From positions 1 to 64,000 of the forward strand of contig JANQNV010000072.1 of NCBI GenBank assembly GCA_028279425.1: 64,000 nucleotides of DNA. The letters run 5' to 3'. Both the position numbers and the translations under genes were made by a program. Within the stretch, counting starts at the first letter, position 1, and each line of letters opens with the position of its first letter. The DNA is from Longimicrobiales bacterium. GTDB lineage: Bacteria; Gemmatimonadota; Gemmatimonadetes; Longimicrobiales; Gaopeijiaceae. Positions 51,126 to 59,579 of this stretch are shown in pieces. Under the pieces are notes generated by a model. The model was given only the letters and a program-made list of their open reading frames with translations, ran no database searches and had not been told where the DNA came from.

Positions 51126-51811
51126 AGACCCGAGTGCTGCTCCCCTCGACGTCGTGGAGCTATGCGGCGGCCCTCCTGGCTGTGGTCGGGGCTCCCGTCG
51201 CGGTCACCGCCCAGGCCGACCCGGCCGCGACGCCTCCACCCGCGGCGCCTGCCGCCGCCCAGCAGCCGCAGCAGCCGGCTCCCGTGGTCCTATCGACGGC
51301 CGGTGGCTTCGGATGGCTGACCGACGCCCGGCTCTATCAGGTGGGCGACGTCATCACCATCCTCGTCGACGAATTCACGGCAGCGTCGGCCGACCGCTCT
51401 ACCGTAGCGACCGAGGAGCGCTCGAGTGATCTCGGCCTCACGGGTCGCGTAGCCGGTGGGTCGTCGGGCTTCGGTCAGGACGGCCGGTTGGCGACCGGGA
51501 TCGCGGGAGACAGCTACCGCCGCGGTCGCGATACGCGCCAGGATCGGCTGAACTCCGAGATCACGGCGCGAGTGGTCGAGGTCAACCCCGACGGATCGCT
51601 CCGGCTCGAGGGTCGCAAGCGGCTGGTCATCGACAAGCACGAGCAGGAGGTCGTGGTGACGGGGTGGATCCGTCCCGACGACGTGGCTCCGGGCAATACC
51701 ATCGAGTCGTGGCGTATGGCCGATGCCGAGATCCTGTACTCGACCAACGGCGAACTCGGGAAGCCGAACAAGAGCATCCTCATGAAGCTCCTCGGCTTCA
51801 TCTGGCCATGA
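51122..51811 (+). CDS. flgH: Flagellar L-ring protein FlgH
   Basis: 229-residue outer-membrane ring protein. Core motifs: ARLYQVGDVITILVDEFTAA, RLNSEITARVVEVNPDGSLR, GWIRPDDVAPGNTI and NGELGKPNKSILMKLLGFIW. The signal peptide ends VAVTAQA without a lipobox cysteine, so unlike the enterobacterial protein this FlgH is probably not lipidated. A Pro/Ala-rich linker (~34-55) follows. Its presence implies a diderm envelope. Confidence 0.93.
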   Translation: MKTRVLLPSTSWSYAAALLAVVGAPVAVTAQADPAATPPPAAPAAAQQPQQPAPVVLSTAGGFGWLTDARLYQVGDVITILVDEFTAASADRSTVATEERSSDLGLTGRVAGGSSGFGQDGRLATGIAGDSYRRGRDTRQDRLNSEITARVVEVNPDGSLRLEGRKRLVIDKHEQEVVVTGWIRPDDVAPGNTIESWRMADAEILYSTNGELGKPNKSILMKLLGFIWP

Positions 51812-52842
51812 TGATGCGCACGCTGTCGTTGGCGCTGGTGCTGCTCGGACTTCTGCCCCTGCAGGTGTCGGGACAGATCACCACGCGCATCAAGGACCTC
51901 ACCGTGATCGAGGGCGACGTCCCCGTTCGCCTCGTGGGGTACGGGTTGGTCGTGGGTCTCGACGGTACGGGAGACCGCGCGATCGGCACCTCGATCGGGG
52001 GCGGTGCGACCGTGCGGTCGGTGGCCAACCTGCTTCGCAACCTCGGGGTCGACGTGCCGGAGAATGTGATCCGGACGCGAAACGCCGCCGCCGTGCTCGT
52101 CACGGCCGAGGTGTCGTCCTACCTGAGGCGCGGCAACCGCTTCGACGTCTCCGTGGCGTCTCTCGGCGACGCGACGTCGCTTCGCGGCGGCCAGCTGTGG
52201 GTGACGCCGCTCGTCGGTGAACTCCAGGGGCGGCCCATCGCCACCGCGCAGGGTTCGGTCGTGCTCAGCCAGGGCAACATCGACGGCGCCCGGGTGGTCG
52301 AAAACTCGGGGCTCCTTCCCCAGGGCGGTGTCGCGGTGGCCGACCTCGCATCGTTCGGGCTCGCCAACGTGAGCCGGCTCGTCCTGAACCGACCCGACTT
52401 GACCACGGCCCAGCGGATCGCCGAGACGATCAGCGCGACGCTGGGTGATGGGGCCGCGCAGGTCGAAGATCCGGGATCGGTGGGCGTGCAGCTGCCGGCG
52501 GACCAGGATCCGGCCACCGTACTCGCGCAGTTGGGCGAACTCGAAGTCACTCCGGATGCCGCCGCCCAGGTGGTGATCGACGCGAGAGACGGAACGGTGG
52601 CCGCGGGTGGACCGCTTCAGGTCGGGCCCGGGGTCGTCAGTCACGGATACCTCACCCTCAGCGTCGGCTCCGAAAACCAGAACCCGCCCGCAGAGGGGTC
52701 GGTTCGAATGGATCCGGGTGTCAGTGTGCAGGATGTGGCCGAGGCTCTGCATGCGGTGGGAGCCACACCGGAATCCATCGCTGCGGTGTTCGAGTCGCTG
52801 AATCGAGTCGGGGCGTTGCGGGCGCAGGTCGTCGTCCGATGA
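51808..52842 (+). CDS. flgI: Flagellar P-ring protein FlgI
   Basis: 344 residues with a signal peptide (TLSLALVLLGLLPLQVSG). Motifs: RIKDLTVIEGDVPVRLVGYG then LVVGLDGTGDR, LLRNLGVDVPENVIRTRNAA then AVLVTAEV, GDATSLRGGQLWVTPL, and a long second domain ending VQDVAEALHAVGATPESIAA. Peptidoglycan-associated bushing around the rod. The ATG overlaps the flgH stop. Confidence 0.97.
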   Translation: MMMRTLSLALVLLGLLPLQVSGQITTRIKDLTVIEGDVPVRLVGYGLVVGLDGTGDRAIGTSIGGGATVRSVANLLRNLGVDVPENVIRTRNAAAVLVTAEVSSYLRRGNRFDVSVASLGDATSLRGGQLWVTPLVGELQGRPIATAQGSVVLSQGNIDGARVVENSGLLPQGGVAVADLASFGLANVSRLVLNRPDLTTAQRIAETISATLGDGAAQVEDPGSVGVQLPADQDPATVLAQLGELEVTPDAAAQVVIDARDGTVAAGGPLQVGPGVVSHGYLTLSVGSENQNPPAEGSVRMDPGVSVQDVAEALHAVGATPESIAAVFESLNRVGALRAQVVVR

Positions 52843-53225
52843 ACGTGTCCGGCCCGAGCGGTCCCGACCCGATCCTCGGTGCACTCCGGATCCTGCGCCG
52901 GGCCGAGCCGGGCATGGCACGCCCCACGGGCGTCGATGGGCTGCATCGCGCAGCGCCCGACGCCGGACTCGAGTCCGGGGTCGATCCTCGACTCCGCGAG
53001 GCGACCGTCGCCCTCGAGGGGGTCTTCGCCCGTGAACTCGTGAAGGCGCTGCGCGGCACGGTGCCCGAGGGGGGATCCCCCGACGCGCCTGGCGGGCAAC
53101 TCTACACCTCGCTCTTCGACGATCACCTCGCCGAGGTTCTCGCGGGAGACGACGGTCTCGGGCTCTCGGCGGCGATGCTCAAGCAGCTGATTGGAGCTGC
53201 CGATCCTGCTCCCGGAGGGTCGTGA
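52839..53225 (+). CDS. flgJ: Rod-cap protein FlgJ, N-terminal domain only
   Basis: 128 residues. The rod-binding domain is recognised from LREATVALEGVFARELVKAL, then RGTVPEGG, then LYTSLFDDHLAEVLAGDDGL then GLSAAMLKQL. The muramidase domain that follows in proteobacterial FlgJ (total ~310 residues) is absent, so another enzyme must open peptidoglycan for the rod; the FliK fusion at 34083 is a candidate. Overlaps both neighbours by 4 bases. Confidence 0.9.
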   Translation: MNVSGPSGPDPILGALRILRRAEPGMARPTGVDGLHRAAPDAGLESGVDPRLREATVALEGVFARELVKALRGTVPEGGSPDAPGGQLYTSLFDDHLAEVLAGDDGLGLSAAMLKQLIGAADPAPGGS

Positions 53226-53722
53226 TGACGACATCCACGACCGCACCCGAGCTTGGAGCCCATGTGGACACGGAGCGTCTCGCAGAAGCGTTGGTCGAGG
53301 AGGAGCGACTTCTGGTCGAACTCGCCTCGATCTTTCGCCGCCAGCGTGATGCGCTCGTGCGTTCGGATCCGGAAGCCGTCGACGAGTCCGTCTTCGCCGC
53401 GAGCCGGATCGCCGGAACGCTGGGCGAGGCGCGCCGTCGCCGGAGGATCCTTCTCGGGGTCGTGGCCGGATGGGAGGACGCCGACCTTCGCGACCTCGAC
53501 GATCTGCTCGGGGAGCGTATGTCGATGGAGCTCATCGAAGCCCGCGGCGCACTGCAGGCCACGGCGGCCGACCTGCGTCGCGAGGTGGAGCTGAATCGCA
53601 CGATCCTGCGCAGACTGATGGACGACAACCGGACGCATCTGGCCACGCTCCTCGGGGGCGATGGGAGCGCGTCGGGGTACTCCGCCGCCGCTCCGCGCCG
53701 GCTCCTCGATCGGGAGATCTGA
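53222..53722 (+). CDS. flgN: FlgN-family export chaperone
   Basis: 166-residue all-helical protein: TERLAEALVEEERLLVELAS then IFRRQRDALVRSDPEAVDES and a C-terminal helix VELNRTILRRLMDDNRTHLA. Pattern, length and position directly before flgK fit FlgN, the chaperone that brings FlgK and FlgL to FlhA. Sequence conservation of FlgN is weak, so position carries much of the weight. Confidence 0.88.
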   Translation: MMTTSTTAPELGAHVDTERLAEALVEEERLLVELASIFRRQRDALVRSDPEAVDESVFAASRIAGTLGEARRRRRILLGVVAGWEDADLRDLDDLLGERMSMELIEARGALQATAADLRREVELNRTILRRLMDDNRTHLATLLGGDGSASGYSAAAPRRLLDREI

Positions 53723-53725
53723 GTC

Positions 53726-55123
53726 ATGCCGAGTTCACTCTTCGGAATCCTGAACATCGCCCGTTCCGGCATGGCGGCTCAGCAGCTCTCGCTCGAAGTC
53801 GCCAGCCACAACCTCGCGAACGCCTCCACCGAGGGGTATTCCCGTCAGCGGGTCGAACTCGCCGCCCGGCGCCCCCTCTTCATGCCCGAGGGCATGTTGG
53901 GGACCGGCGTCGAGGTGACCGACATCTCGCGCAGCCGCGATCTGCTTCTCGACCGCCAGGTACGATCGTCGACCAGCGATCTGATGGGTGATCAGGCGCG
54001 ACTCGGGTTGCTGTCGAGCGTCGAGTCTCTGCTCGACGAACCGGGTGGGTCGGGCTTCGGGACCACGCTCGACGCGTTCTACTCCGCCTGGTCGGATCTG
54101 GCCAACGACCCGACGGGCGTGGGCACGCGAGCCGCTCTGGTCGAGCGGGGCCGTCAGGTGGCCGAGCACCTCAACCGGCTCGGAGGCGGCCTCGACACGC
54201 TCCGCACGACGGCGGCCAATCAATTGGGCGGTGACGTCACGCAGGCGAACCAGCTCCTGGGTGAGGTGGCGCGGTTGAATCGCGAAATCACGGCGGCCCA
54301 GGCCACCGGCAACTCGGCGCCCGATCTGGGCGACCAACGCGACCGAGCGCTGGATCAGCTCTCCCGGATTCTCGATATCGAGATCCACCCCCAGGCGACC
54401 GGTGCCCTGAACGTCACGGTGGGGGGGATCTCCGTCGTAGGCGAGGCGACGGCGCAAACGTTGACGTTGGTCGGGGGAGCCGGCAGCTGGAGTATCGAGA
54501 CGAGCGGTGGCTCCACGCTCGGCATGCCGGGGGCCACGGCTGGGGCGGCCCTGCAGGTGTTGATGAGCGACGAACCCGCGTTCCGCAGCGCGCTCGACGA
54601 CCTGGCGCGGGGGATCGCGGAGTCGGTGAACGCGATTCACACCACGGGCACCAACCCCAACGGGACCACCGGGATCGACTTCTTCGACGTATCGGGTGGT
54701 CTGGCCAACCTGACGGCGAGCACCATCTCGCTCGACGCCCAGATCCTCGCGGATTCCTCGAACGTGTCGGCCGGTACCCCCGACGGCGGCGGCGCCTATC
54801 AGCCCGGTGCCAACGACGTCGCCCTCGCCCTCGCGGGGCTGCGGACGACCGGCTCGCCGGGGTATCTCAATGGCTCCACGGCCGGAGACGCCTACCGCGG
54901 ACTGGTGACCCAGGTGGGGCTGGCGGTGAGCGGCGCTGCGACCAATGTTGCGGCCGGAGAGTCTCTCCAGATGGCTGCAATGGAGCGTCGGGAGAGCCTC
55001 GTCGGGGTGTCTACGGATGAGGAGTTGGTGAAGGTGATCCAGTACCAGGCTGCCTACGCCGCCAGCGCTCGCATCGTGAACGTCGTCGACGAGATGCTTC
55101 AGACGTTGCTCAGCATCGCCTGA
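53726..55123 (+). CDS. flgK: Flagellar hook-associated protein 1 FlgK
   Basis: 465-residue hook-filament junction protein. N-terminus: LFGILNIARSGMAAQQLSLE then VASHNLANASTEGYSRQRVE, then DLLLDRQVRSSTSDLMGDQA. C-terminus: SLVGVSTDEELVKVIQYQAA then YAASARIVNVVDEMLQTLLS. Compact middle domain. The stop overlaps the csrA start by one base, linking junction assembly to the translational regulator. Confidence 0.96.
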   Translation: MPSSLFGILNIARSGMAAQQLSLEVASHNLANASTEGYSRQRVELAARRPLFMPEGMLGTGVEVTDISRSRDLLLDRQVRSSTSDLMGDQARLGLLSSVESLLDEPGGSGFGTTLDAFYSAWSDLANDPTGVGTRAALVERGRQVAEHLNRLGGGLDTLRTTAANQLGGDVTQANQLLGEVARLNREITAAQATGNSAPDLGDQRDRALDQLSRILDIEIHPQATGALNVTVGGISVVGEATAQTLTLVGGAGSWSIETSGGSTLGMPGATAGAALQVLMSDEPAFRSALDDLARGIAESVNAIHTTGTNPNGTTGIDFFDVSGGLANLTASTISLDAQILADSSNVSAGTPDGGGAYQPGANDVALALAGLRTTGSPGYLNGSTAGDAYRGLVTQVGLAVSGAATNVAAGESLQMAAMERRESLVGVSTDEELVKVIQYQAAYAASARIVNVVDEMLQTLLSIA

Positions 55124-55386
55124 TGCTCATCCTGTCCCGCCGAGCCGGGGAGGCGATCCGGATCGGCGGCGACATCCGCCTGGTCGTGATCGCGACCGAC
55201 TCCGGGGGCGTGCGCATCGGCATCGAAGCCCCCTCCGATGTATCGATTCTGCGCGAGGAGCTCCTTCTCGAGGTGGAGTCCGAAAACATCCGGGCTCAGG
55301 CCGAGCATACGGGACCGTTGCGCGACCTCATGGGCGGCGATGGCGGTGCGGCTGGCGCCGAGTCGTCGGAGGCCGAGGACTCCTGA
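55123..55386 (+). CDS. csrA: Translational regulator CsrA
   Basis: 87-residue RNA-binding protein. The core is canonical: MLILSRRAGEAIRIGGDIRL, VRIGIEAPSDVSILREELLL, with Arg in the SILREE loop used for GGA binding. After residue ~60 it has a ~25-residue acidic tail, a feature of CsrA proteins in FliW-containing lineages. Candidate target: the fliC leader at 58304-58364, which has two GGA-loop hairpins. Last gene of the flgF operon. Confidence 0.96.
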   Translation: MLILSRRAGEAIRIGGDIRLVVIATDSGGVRIGIEAPSDVSILREELLLEVESENIRAQAEHTGPLRDLMGGDGGAAGAESSEAEDS

Positions 55387-55411
55387 TTCCGCGGCGCCGA
55401 GGCCCCCTCCC

Positions 55412-56050
55412 CTAGTGTAGTCGAGGTAGTTCGAGCCAGGGAGCGCCCGTGTCGGGGTCGGCGCCGACGTTCGCCCCCGCCTCGGTGGCCTCGGTCGCCA
55501 GCGGGGTCGTGCTACCGCGACGCCCGACGCCCGTCGGACCGAATCGAACGGTCGCGGTGTGTGCTCCCACCTCGACGTCGACCTCGATCGTGGGAGGCGC
55601 GTCGCCCCCGACCGCCGCGTCGACGGCGAGGAGGAGAAGGCGCAGCCCGGAGGCTGGATCGACCCGCACGGCCGGAAGGTCGTCCGGGCGGCGGATTTCG
55701 ATGCTCGAGCGGGTGAACCGAGGGTGCTGCCGCACCACGGTCGACCACAGGTCGAAGAGGTCCGCGAGGCTGGATGGCGTCGTGGTGCGCTCGTCGTCGC
55801 GCACCATGCTGCGCAGTTCTCGCAGCAGCATCTCGATTCGCTCGAGGCAGTCGCGCAGGTGCTGTCCCGGTCCCTCCGCGTCGATGCGGGGGCCCAGCAG
55901 GTACACGAATCCCATGGCACTCGCGAGCTGACCGTTGAGGTCGTGGCAGTAGCCCGCGAGGACCTGTTCCGTGGCCGGAAGACGGGTCGGAGCGGAGCCC
56001 GATTCGGTGCCGATCGGGCGTCCGCTTTCGGGGGAATCGCCAGGGGTCAC
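55412..56050 (-). CDS. ChpT-like histidine phosphotransfer / degenerate histidine kinase
   Basis: About 212 residues. A DHp-like helix VLAGYCHDLNGQLASAMGFV then YLLGPRI carries a candidate phospho-His in CHDLNGQL, much like the ChpT family (CHDLxSP). A second helix DCLERIEMLLRELRSMVRD follows, then a Bergerat-like region with no recognisable N-box or glycine loops, so ATP binding is doubtful. Start uncertain: GTG 56050 is preferred because an upstream GTG (56113) would overlap motA. It is divergent from motA and may pass phosphate to the lone receiver at 57872. Confidence 0.65.
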   Translation of the reverse strand: MTPGDSPESGRPIGTESGSAPTRLPATEQVLAGYCHDLNGQLASAMGFVYLLGPRIDAEGPGQHLRDCLERIEMLLRELRSMVRDDERTTTPSSLADLFDLWSTVVRQHPRFTRSSIEIRRPDDLPAVRVDPASGLRLLLLAVDAAVGGDAPPTIEVDVEVGAHTATVRFGPTGVGRRGSTTPLATEATEAGANVGADPDTGAPWLELPRLH

Positions 56051-56075
56051 GCGGGCTCCAGTTCTGTTGGGTTTC

Positions 56076-56083
56076 GTCGATAC
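56076..56083 (+). promoter_or_regulatory. Weak sigma-28 -10 box before motA
   Basis: GTCGATAC, with TCCA 15 bases upstream (56057-56060), resembles the other sigma-28 sites here. motAB is commonly FliA-dependent. The -35 is poor. Confidence 0.4.
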
Positions 56084-56100
56084 TCGGTGCGAGGCCCGAC

Positions 56101-56997
56101 GTGGGGCAACCACACCTCGATCAAAGTGGTCCGATCGCCGTGTTCGTCATAGTAGGAATGATCTTCGTCTTCGGCAGCATTGCCGTGGGGTACACCATGC
56201 ATGGTGGTAACCTCATGGTGCTGATGCAGATCTCGGAGTTCATCATCATCGGGGGAGCCGGGATGGGCGCTCTCGTCGTGGCGAACCCCCCCCACGTGGT
56301 GAAGGAGATCTTCCGCGAAATGGCGGGGCTCTTGAAGCCCGTACCCTACCGTCGCCAGGAATACCAAGAACTCCTCCAGGTGCTCTACCAGCTGTTCTAC
56401 ACGGCCCGGCGCGACGGCCTGATCGGGATCGAAGACCACATCGAAGATCCCGACTCGAGCGACCTCTTCAATCAATTTCCCGCGTTTCGCGCCCACACGG
56501 CGGCTGTACGATTTCTCGCGGACACGTTGAAGGTCCTGCTCACCGGGGCTGTCGAAGATCATCATCTTCAGGAGATCCTCGACCTCGACATCGAGCAATA
56601 TCACGACGAGCGCATGGAGATTCCCCACGCCGTCGCGACGATCGCCGACGCCATGCCCGGGTTCGGGATCGTGGCCGCGGTGCTGGGTGTGATCATCACG
56701 ATGGGCAAGATCGGCGGCGAGCCCGCAGTGATCGGTGAGAGTGTCGCCGCCGCCCTCGTCGGGACCTTCGTGGGGGTGCTCCTCGCCTACGGCGTGGTGG
56801 GCCCCATCGCGACGTCGATGGAGCAGCGGATCAAAGCCGAGCACGTGTACATGCTCTGCATCCGCACGGCACTGCTGTCGTTCGCGCGCGGCGACTCTCC
56901 GTTGACCTCGGTCGAATTCGCCCGGCGCTCGATCCACCCCGAGGAAAGGCCGTCGTTCGAAGAGGTCGAAGAGATGACCCGACAGAAGGCGGCCTGA
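56101..56997 (+). CDS. motA: Flagellar motor stator protein MotA
   Basis: 298-residue stator. TM1 FVIVGMIFVFGSIAVGYTMH and TM2 FIIIGGAGMGALVVANPP; the loop with the FliG-contacting charges (RREYQELLQVL-type: YRRQEYQELLQVLYQLFYTA then RRDGLIGIEDHI); TM3 MPGFGIVAAVLGVIITMGKI and TM4 AAALVGTFVGVLLAYGVVGP. The MPGFGIVAAVLGVI signature is diagnostic for proton-type MotA/LafT. GTG 56101 has GAGG 7 bases upstream; GTG 56140 is an alternative that begins at TM1. Confidence 0.95.
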   Translation: MGQPHLDQSGPIAVFVIVGMIFVFGSIAVGYTMHGGNLMVLMQISEFIIIGGAGMGALVVANPPHVVKEIFREMAGLLKPVPYRRQEYQELLQVLYQLFYTARRDGLIGIEDHIEDPDSSDLFNQFPAFRAHTAAVRFLADTLKVLLTGAVEDHHLQEILDLDIEQYHDERMEIPHAVATIADAMPGFGIVAAVLGVIITMGKIGGEPAVIGESVAAALVGTFVGVLLAYGVVGPIATSMEQRIKAEHVYMLCIRTALLSFARGDSPLTSVEFARRSIHPEERPSFEEVEEMTRQKAA

Positions 56998-57863
56998 TGT
57001 CGGGCCTCAAGGTGACGCCGAAGATCATCGTCGTCCGCCCCCGCAAGAAGAAGTCGTCGGGGCACCACGGTGGGTCGTGGAAGGTGGCCTACGCAGACTT
57101 CGTGACCGCGATGATGGCCTTCTTCATGGTCATGTGGATCGTGAGCATGGACGAGGGCGTGAAAGACGTCGTCGAGGGCTACTTCAACAACCCCATCGGC
57201 TTCCGCCGCGGATACGCAACCGGCAACAGCCCGATGTTCGAGGGCAGCGCAGCCACCAACAAGACGCCCGCGCCCGTGGCGACCCCGCAGCGCGCCGCCG
57301 AGCAGCAGCGCCTCAACGAGGCCGCGCAGGAGATCCGGCAGGGAGTCGAGACGCTCGGCCTGCAGGGCGTGGAGGCCGAAATCGCGGTGTCGGTCACCGC
57401 CGAAGGCCTCCGGGTCGAGATGGCCGAGGGCGCCGAGGGCGAGACGTTCTTTTCGTTCGGTTCGGCCCGTCCCGAACAGGCGCTCGACCGGGTGCTTTCG
57501 GTCGTGGCCCAGTCGCTCGGCGAGATGCCCAACACGGTGGTCATCGAGGGGCACACCGATGCCGCACCGTATCCGCGTGCCGACTACACCAATTGGGAAC
57601 TGTCGGTGGATCGGGCCAACACGGCGCGTCGCATGTTGGTTGAGCGAGGGCTGGCCGAGTCGCGCGTGCTCGAGGTGCGCGGGTACGCCGATCGACGCCT
57701 GCGGTACCCCGACGAGCCCCGAAATCCGGGGAACCGGAGGGTCACCCTCTTCGTCGCCAGCGCCGTCGATACACCGACCGCGCCGATCGAAGGCACGGAG
57801 ACGGGCGGTGAGCCGTCCGACCCCTCGGAGGCTTCCTCCGCCGGGGCTCCCTCGGGCGGCTGA
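56997..57863 (+). CDS. motB: Flagellar motor stator protein MotB
   Basis: 288 residues. A basic N-terminus, then one TM with the proton-binding Asp in SWKVAYADFVTAMMAFFMVM, then a plug/linker, then an OmpA-like peptidoglycan-binding domain (VIEGHTDAAPYP, YTNWELSVDRANTARRMLVE, VRGYADRRLRYPDEPRNPGN, RRVTLFV). All key residues present. The start overlaps the motA stop by one base. Confidence 0.96.
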   Translation: MSGLKVTPKIIVVRPRKKKSSGHHGGSWKVAYADFVTAMMAFFMVMWIVSMDEGVKDVVEGYFNNPIGFRRGYATGNSPMFEGSAATNKTPAPVATPQRAAEQQRLNEAAQEIRQGVETLGLQGVEAEIAVSVTAEGLRVEMAEGAEGETFFSFGSARPEQALDRVLSVVAQSLGEMPNTVVIEGHTDAAPYPRADYTNWELSVDRANTARRMLVERGLAESRVLEVRGYADRRLRYPDEPRNPGNRRVTLFVASAVDTPTAPIEGTETGGEPSDPSEASSAGAPSGG

Positions 57864-57871
57864 AGTCCCGC

Positions 57872-58252
57872 TCAGGCGGTTGAGTTACTCTCGGCCGCCA
57901 TCCGCTCCACCCGCGCCACCAGTTCGGCGAAGTCGAAGGGCTTGGCGAGCACCTCGGGGTGATCGGCCAGCTCTCCCAGGGCGTAGACGTCGCCCGTGAG
58001 GAGTAGCGCGCCCCCGGCGGGCTCTCCGGAGGCCCGGCAGTCCGCCCAGAACGTGGTCCCGCCGCGAGGCATGCCGGCGTCGATCAGCGCCACGTCGAAC
58101 TCCCCGTCATCCAGAATTTCCCGGGCGATATCGGTGGTTTCGGCGACCCGCACGAGGTGCCCCCGACGCTGGAAGGCCATGGTCAGAACGAGCCTCATCG
58201 AGGGGTCGTCATCGGCCACGAGGATGTGCAACGGGCGGGGTTCACCGGTCAT
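57872..58252 (-). CDS. Single-domain response regulator
   Basis: 126-residue stand-alone receiver. VADDD acidic pair, phospho-Asp D58 in ALIDAGMP, T86 in LLLTGD and K104 in LAKPFDFAEL are all present, so it is phosphorylatable. No output domain. CheY-like length, located between motB and fliC, makes a motility role likely; a partner could be the ChpT-like protein at 55412. It is divergent from fliC. Confidence 0.85.
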   Translation of the reverse strand: MTGEPRPLHILVADDDPSMRLVLTMAFQRRGHLVRVAETTDIAREILDDGEFDVALIDAGMPRGGTTFWADCRASGEPAGGALLLTGDVYALGELADHPEVLAKPFDFAELVARVERMAAESNSTA

Positions 58253-58265
58253 GCGTGGGGCAGCC

Positions 58266-58292
58266 TAAAGGTTTGTGGGGAGGGCCCGACAC
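58266..58292 (+). promoter_or_regulatory. Sigma-28 (FliA) promoter of fliC
   Basis: TAAA (58266-58269), 15-base spacer, CCCGACAC (58285-58292). Expected start ~58299, just before the first leader hairpin. Confidence 0.8.
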
Positions 58293-58303
58293 TACTTCTC
58301 AGA

Positions 58304-58364
58304 GGTTGGAGGACCAACCCAGTACAGGGGCAAGGAAGCCCCGACACACCATCCAAGGAAGGAG
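58304..58364 (+). promoter_or_regulatory. fliC 5' leader with tandem CsrA-type GGA hairpins
   Basis: Hairpin 1 is GGTTGG-AGGA-CCAACC (58304-58319); hairpin 2 is GGGGC-AAGGAA-GCCCC (58327-58342). Both stems are perfect and both loops hold the GGA core that CsrA reads. A third region AAGGAAGGAG (58355-58364) contains two more GGA and is the Shine-Dalgarno for the ATG at 58375. CsrA dimers could bridge a hairpin and the ribosome site and block translation. Confidence 0.82.
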
Positions 58365-58374
58365 TATCACCACC

Positions 58375-59484
58375 ATGCGCATCAACACCAACGTCGCCTC
58401 GATCAACGCTCAGCGCTCGCTGGGCATGGCGAACATGTCGGTGAACCGTTCGATCGGTCGCCTCTCGTCGGGCTTCCGGATCAACCGCGCGGCCGACGAC
58501 GCCGCCGGTCTCGGTATCGCCAATCAGCTTCGCGCCGACCTTCGCGCGCTCAAGCAGGCGTCGCGCAACGCCGAGCAGTCGAACGCTCTGCTGCAGATCG
58601 CCGAGGGTGGCGCGCAGCAGATCCAGGGAATCCTGGAGCGGATGAAGGAGCTCGCAACGCAGTCCGTGTCGGACAACGTCGACGCGAACGGCCGGAACCG
58701 GATCCAGACGGAGTACTCGGAGCTGCTGCTCGAGATCGATCGTATCGCCGACTCGACCAAGTACCAGGGCAACGCGCTCCTCGATGGCTCGTTCGGCGCC
58801 ACGGTCGACACCAACGTCGCCAACAGCACCGTTCTCGCCGCCGCGCAGAACATCTTCTCGGCCACAATCAGCGGTGTCGGAGCCGGTACGGTCGCGTTCA
58901 CGCGTCCCTCGGCGACCACCATCACCGCGACGTTCGGTGGCCTGGCCCAGACCGTCGACCTGACCGGCTTCTCGGCTGGTGGGGCGATTCAGTTCGACGC
59001 CATCGGCGTCACCCTGCAGACCACGGCCGCGTTCACCACGGCGACCGACGGTGTCGGCAACCTGGTAGTGACGGGCAACACGGCGGAGTTCGTGGTTGGT
59101 GCGTCGGGCGTGCTCGCCGACGACAAGATCACGATGTCGGGCGTCAACCTGACGACCGCGGCGACCGGCCTCAACCTGGTCGGATCGAGCCTCGCTACCG
59201 ACACGAACGCCGAGACGGCGCTCTCGTCGATCGACGCCGCGATTACCGTGGTGTCGGACGCCTTCTCGCAGATCGGCGCCAAGCAGAACCGGCTCGACTA
59301 CGCGAGTGCGAACGTCAACACCGCCATCGAGAACTTCTCGGCGGCCGAGTCCGTGATCCGTGACGCCGACATGGCGGCCGAGATGGCGGAGCTCACGCAG
59401 AACCAGATCCTCCAGCAGGCCGGTGTCTCGGTGCTCGCTCAGGCGAACCAGAGCCCCCAGCTGGTGCTGCGTCTCCTCCAGTAG
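58375..59484 (+). CDS. fliC: Flagellin
   Basis: 369-residue filament protein. The conserved N-terminal D0/D1 is MRINTNVASINAQRSLGMAN, RLSSGFRINRAADDAAGLGI, QSNALLQIAEGGAQQIQGIL; C-terminal D1/D0 is QIGAKQNRLDYASANVNTAI, DADMAAEMAELTQNQILQQA and SPQLVLRLLQ. The variable middle (~145-275) is Thr/Ala/Gly-rich and hydrophobic. ATG 58375 follows AAGGAAGGAG. Expression is set by sigma-28 and probably by CsrA at the leader. Confidence 0.97.
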   Translation: MRINTNVASINAQRSLGMANMSVNRSIGRLSSGFRINRAADDAAGLGIANQLRADLRALKQASRNAEQSNALLQIAEGGAQQIQGILERMKELATQSVSDNVDANGRNRIQTEYSELLLEIDRIADSTKYQGNALLDGSFGATVDTNVANSTVLAAAQNIFSATISGVGAGTVAFTRPSATTITATFGGLAQTVDLTGFSAGGAIQFDAIGVTLQTTAAFTTATDGVGNLVVTGNTAEFVVGASGVLADDKITMSGVNLTTAATGLNLVGSSLATDTNAETALSSIDAAITVVSDAFSQIGAKQNRLDYASANVNTAIENFSAAESVIRDADMAAEMAELTQNQILQQAGVSVLAQANQSPQLVLRLLQ

Positions 59485-59519
59485 TCTCGATGAGGGACGC
59501 GAAGCAGTAACGCGGGTTC

Positions 59520-59555
59520 GCCCGGGGCCGGGATTCCGGTCCCGGGCTTCCGCGC
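59520..59555 (+). terminator. Hairpin after fliC
   Basis: GCCCGGGGCCGG pairs with CCGGTCCCGGGC (12 bp, one wobble) around GATT, followed by a short TTCC. The weak U-tract would allow partial read-through into fliD, which has no promoter of its own that can be recognised. Confidence 0.55.
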
Positions 59556-59579
59556 ACGCATGGTGACAAGGAGCTTCAC

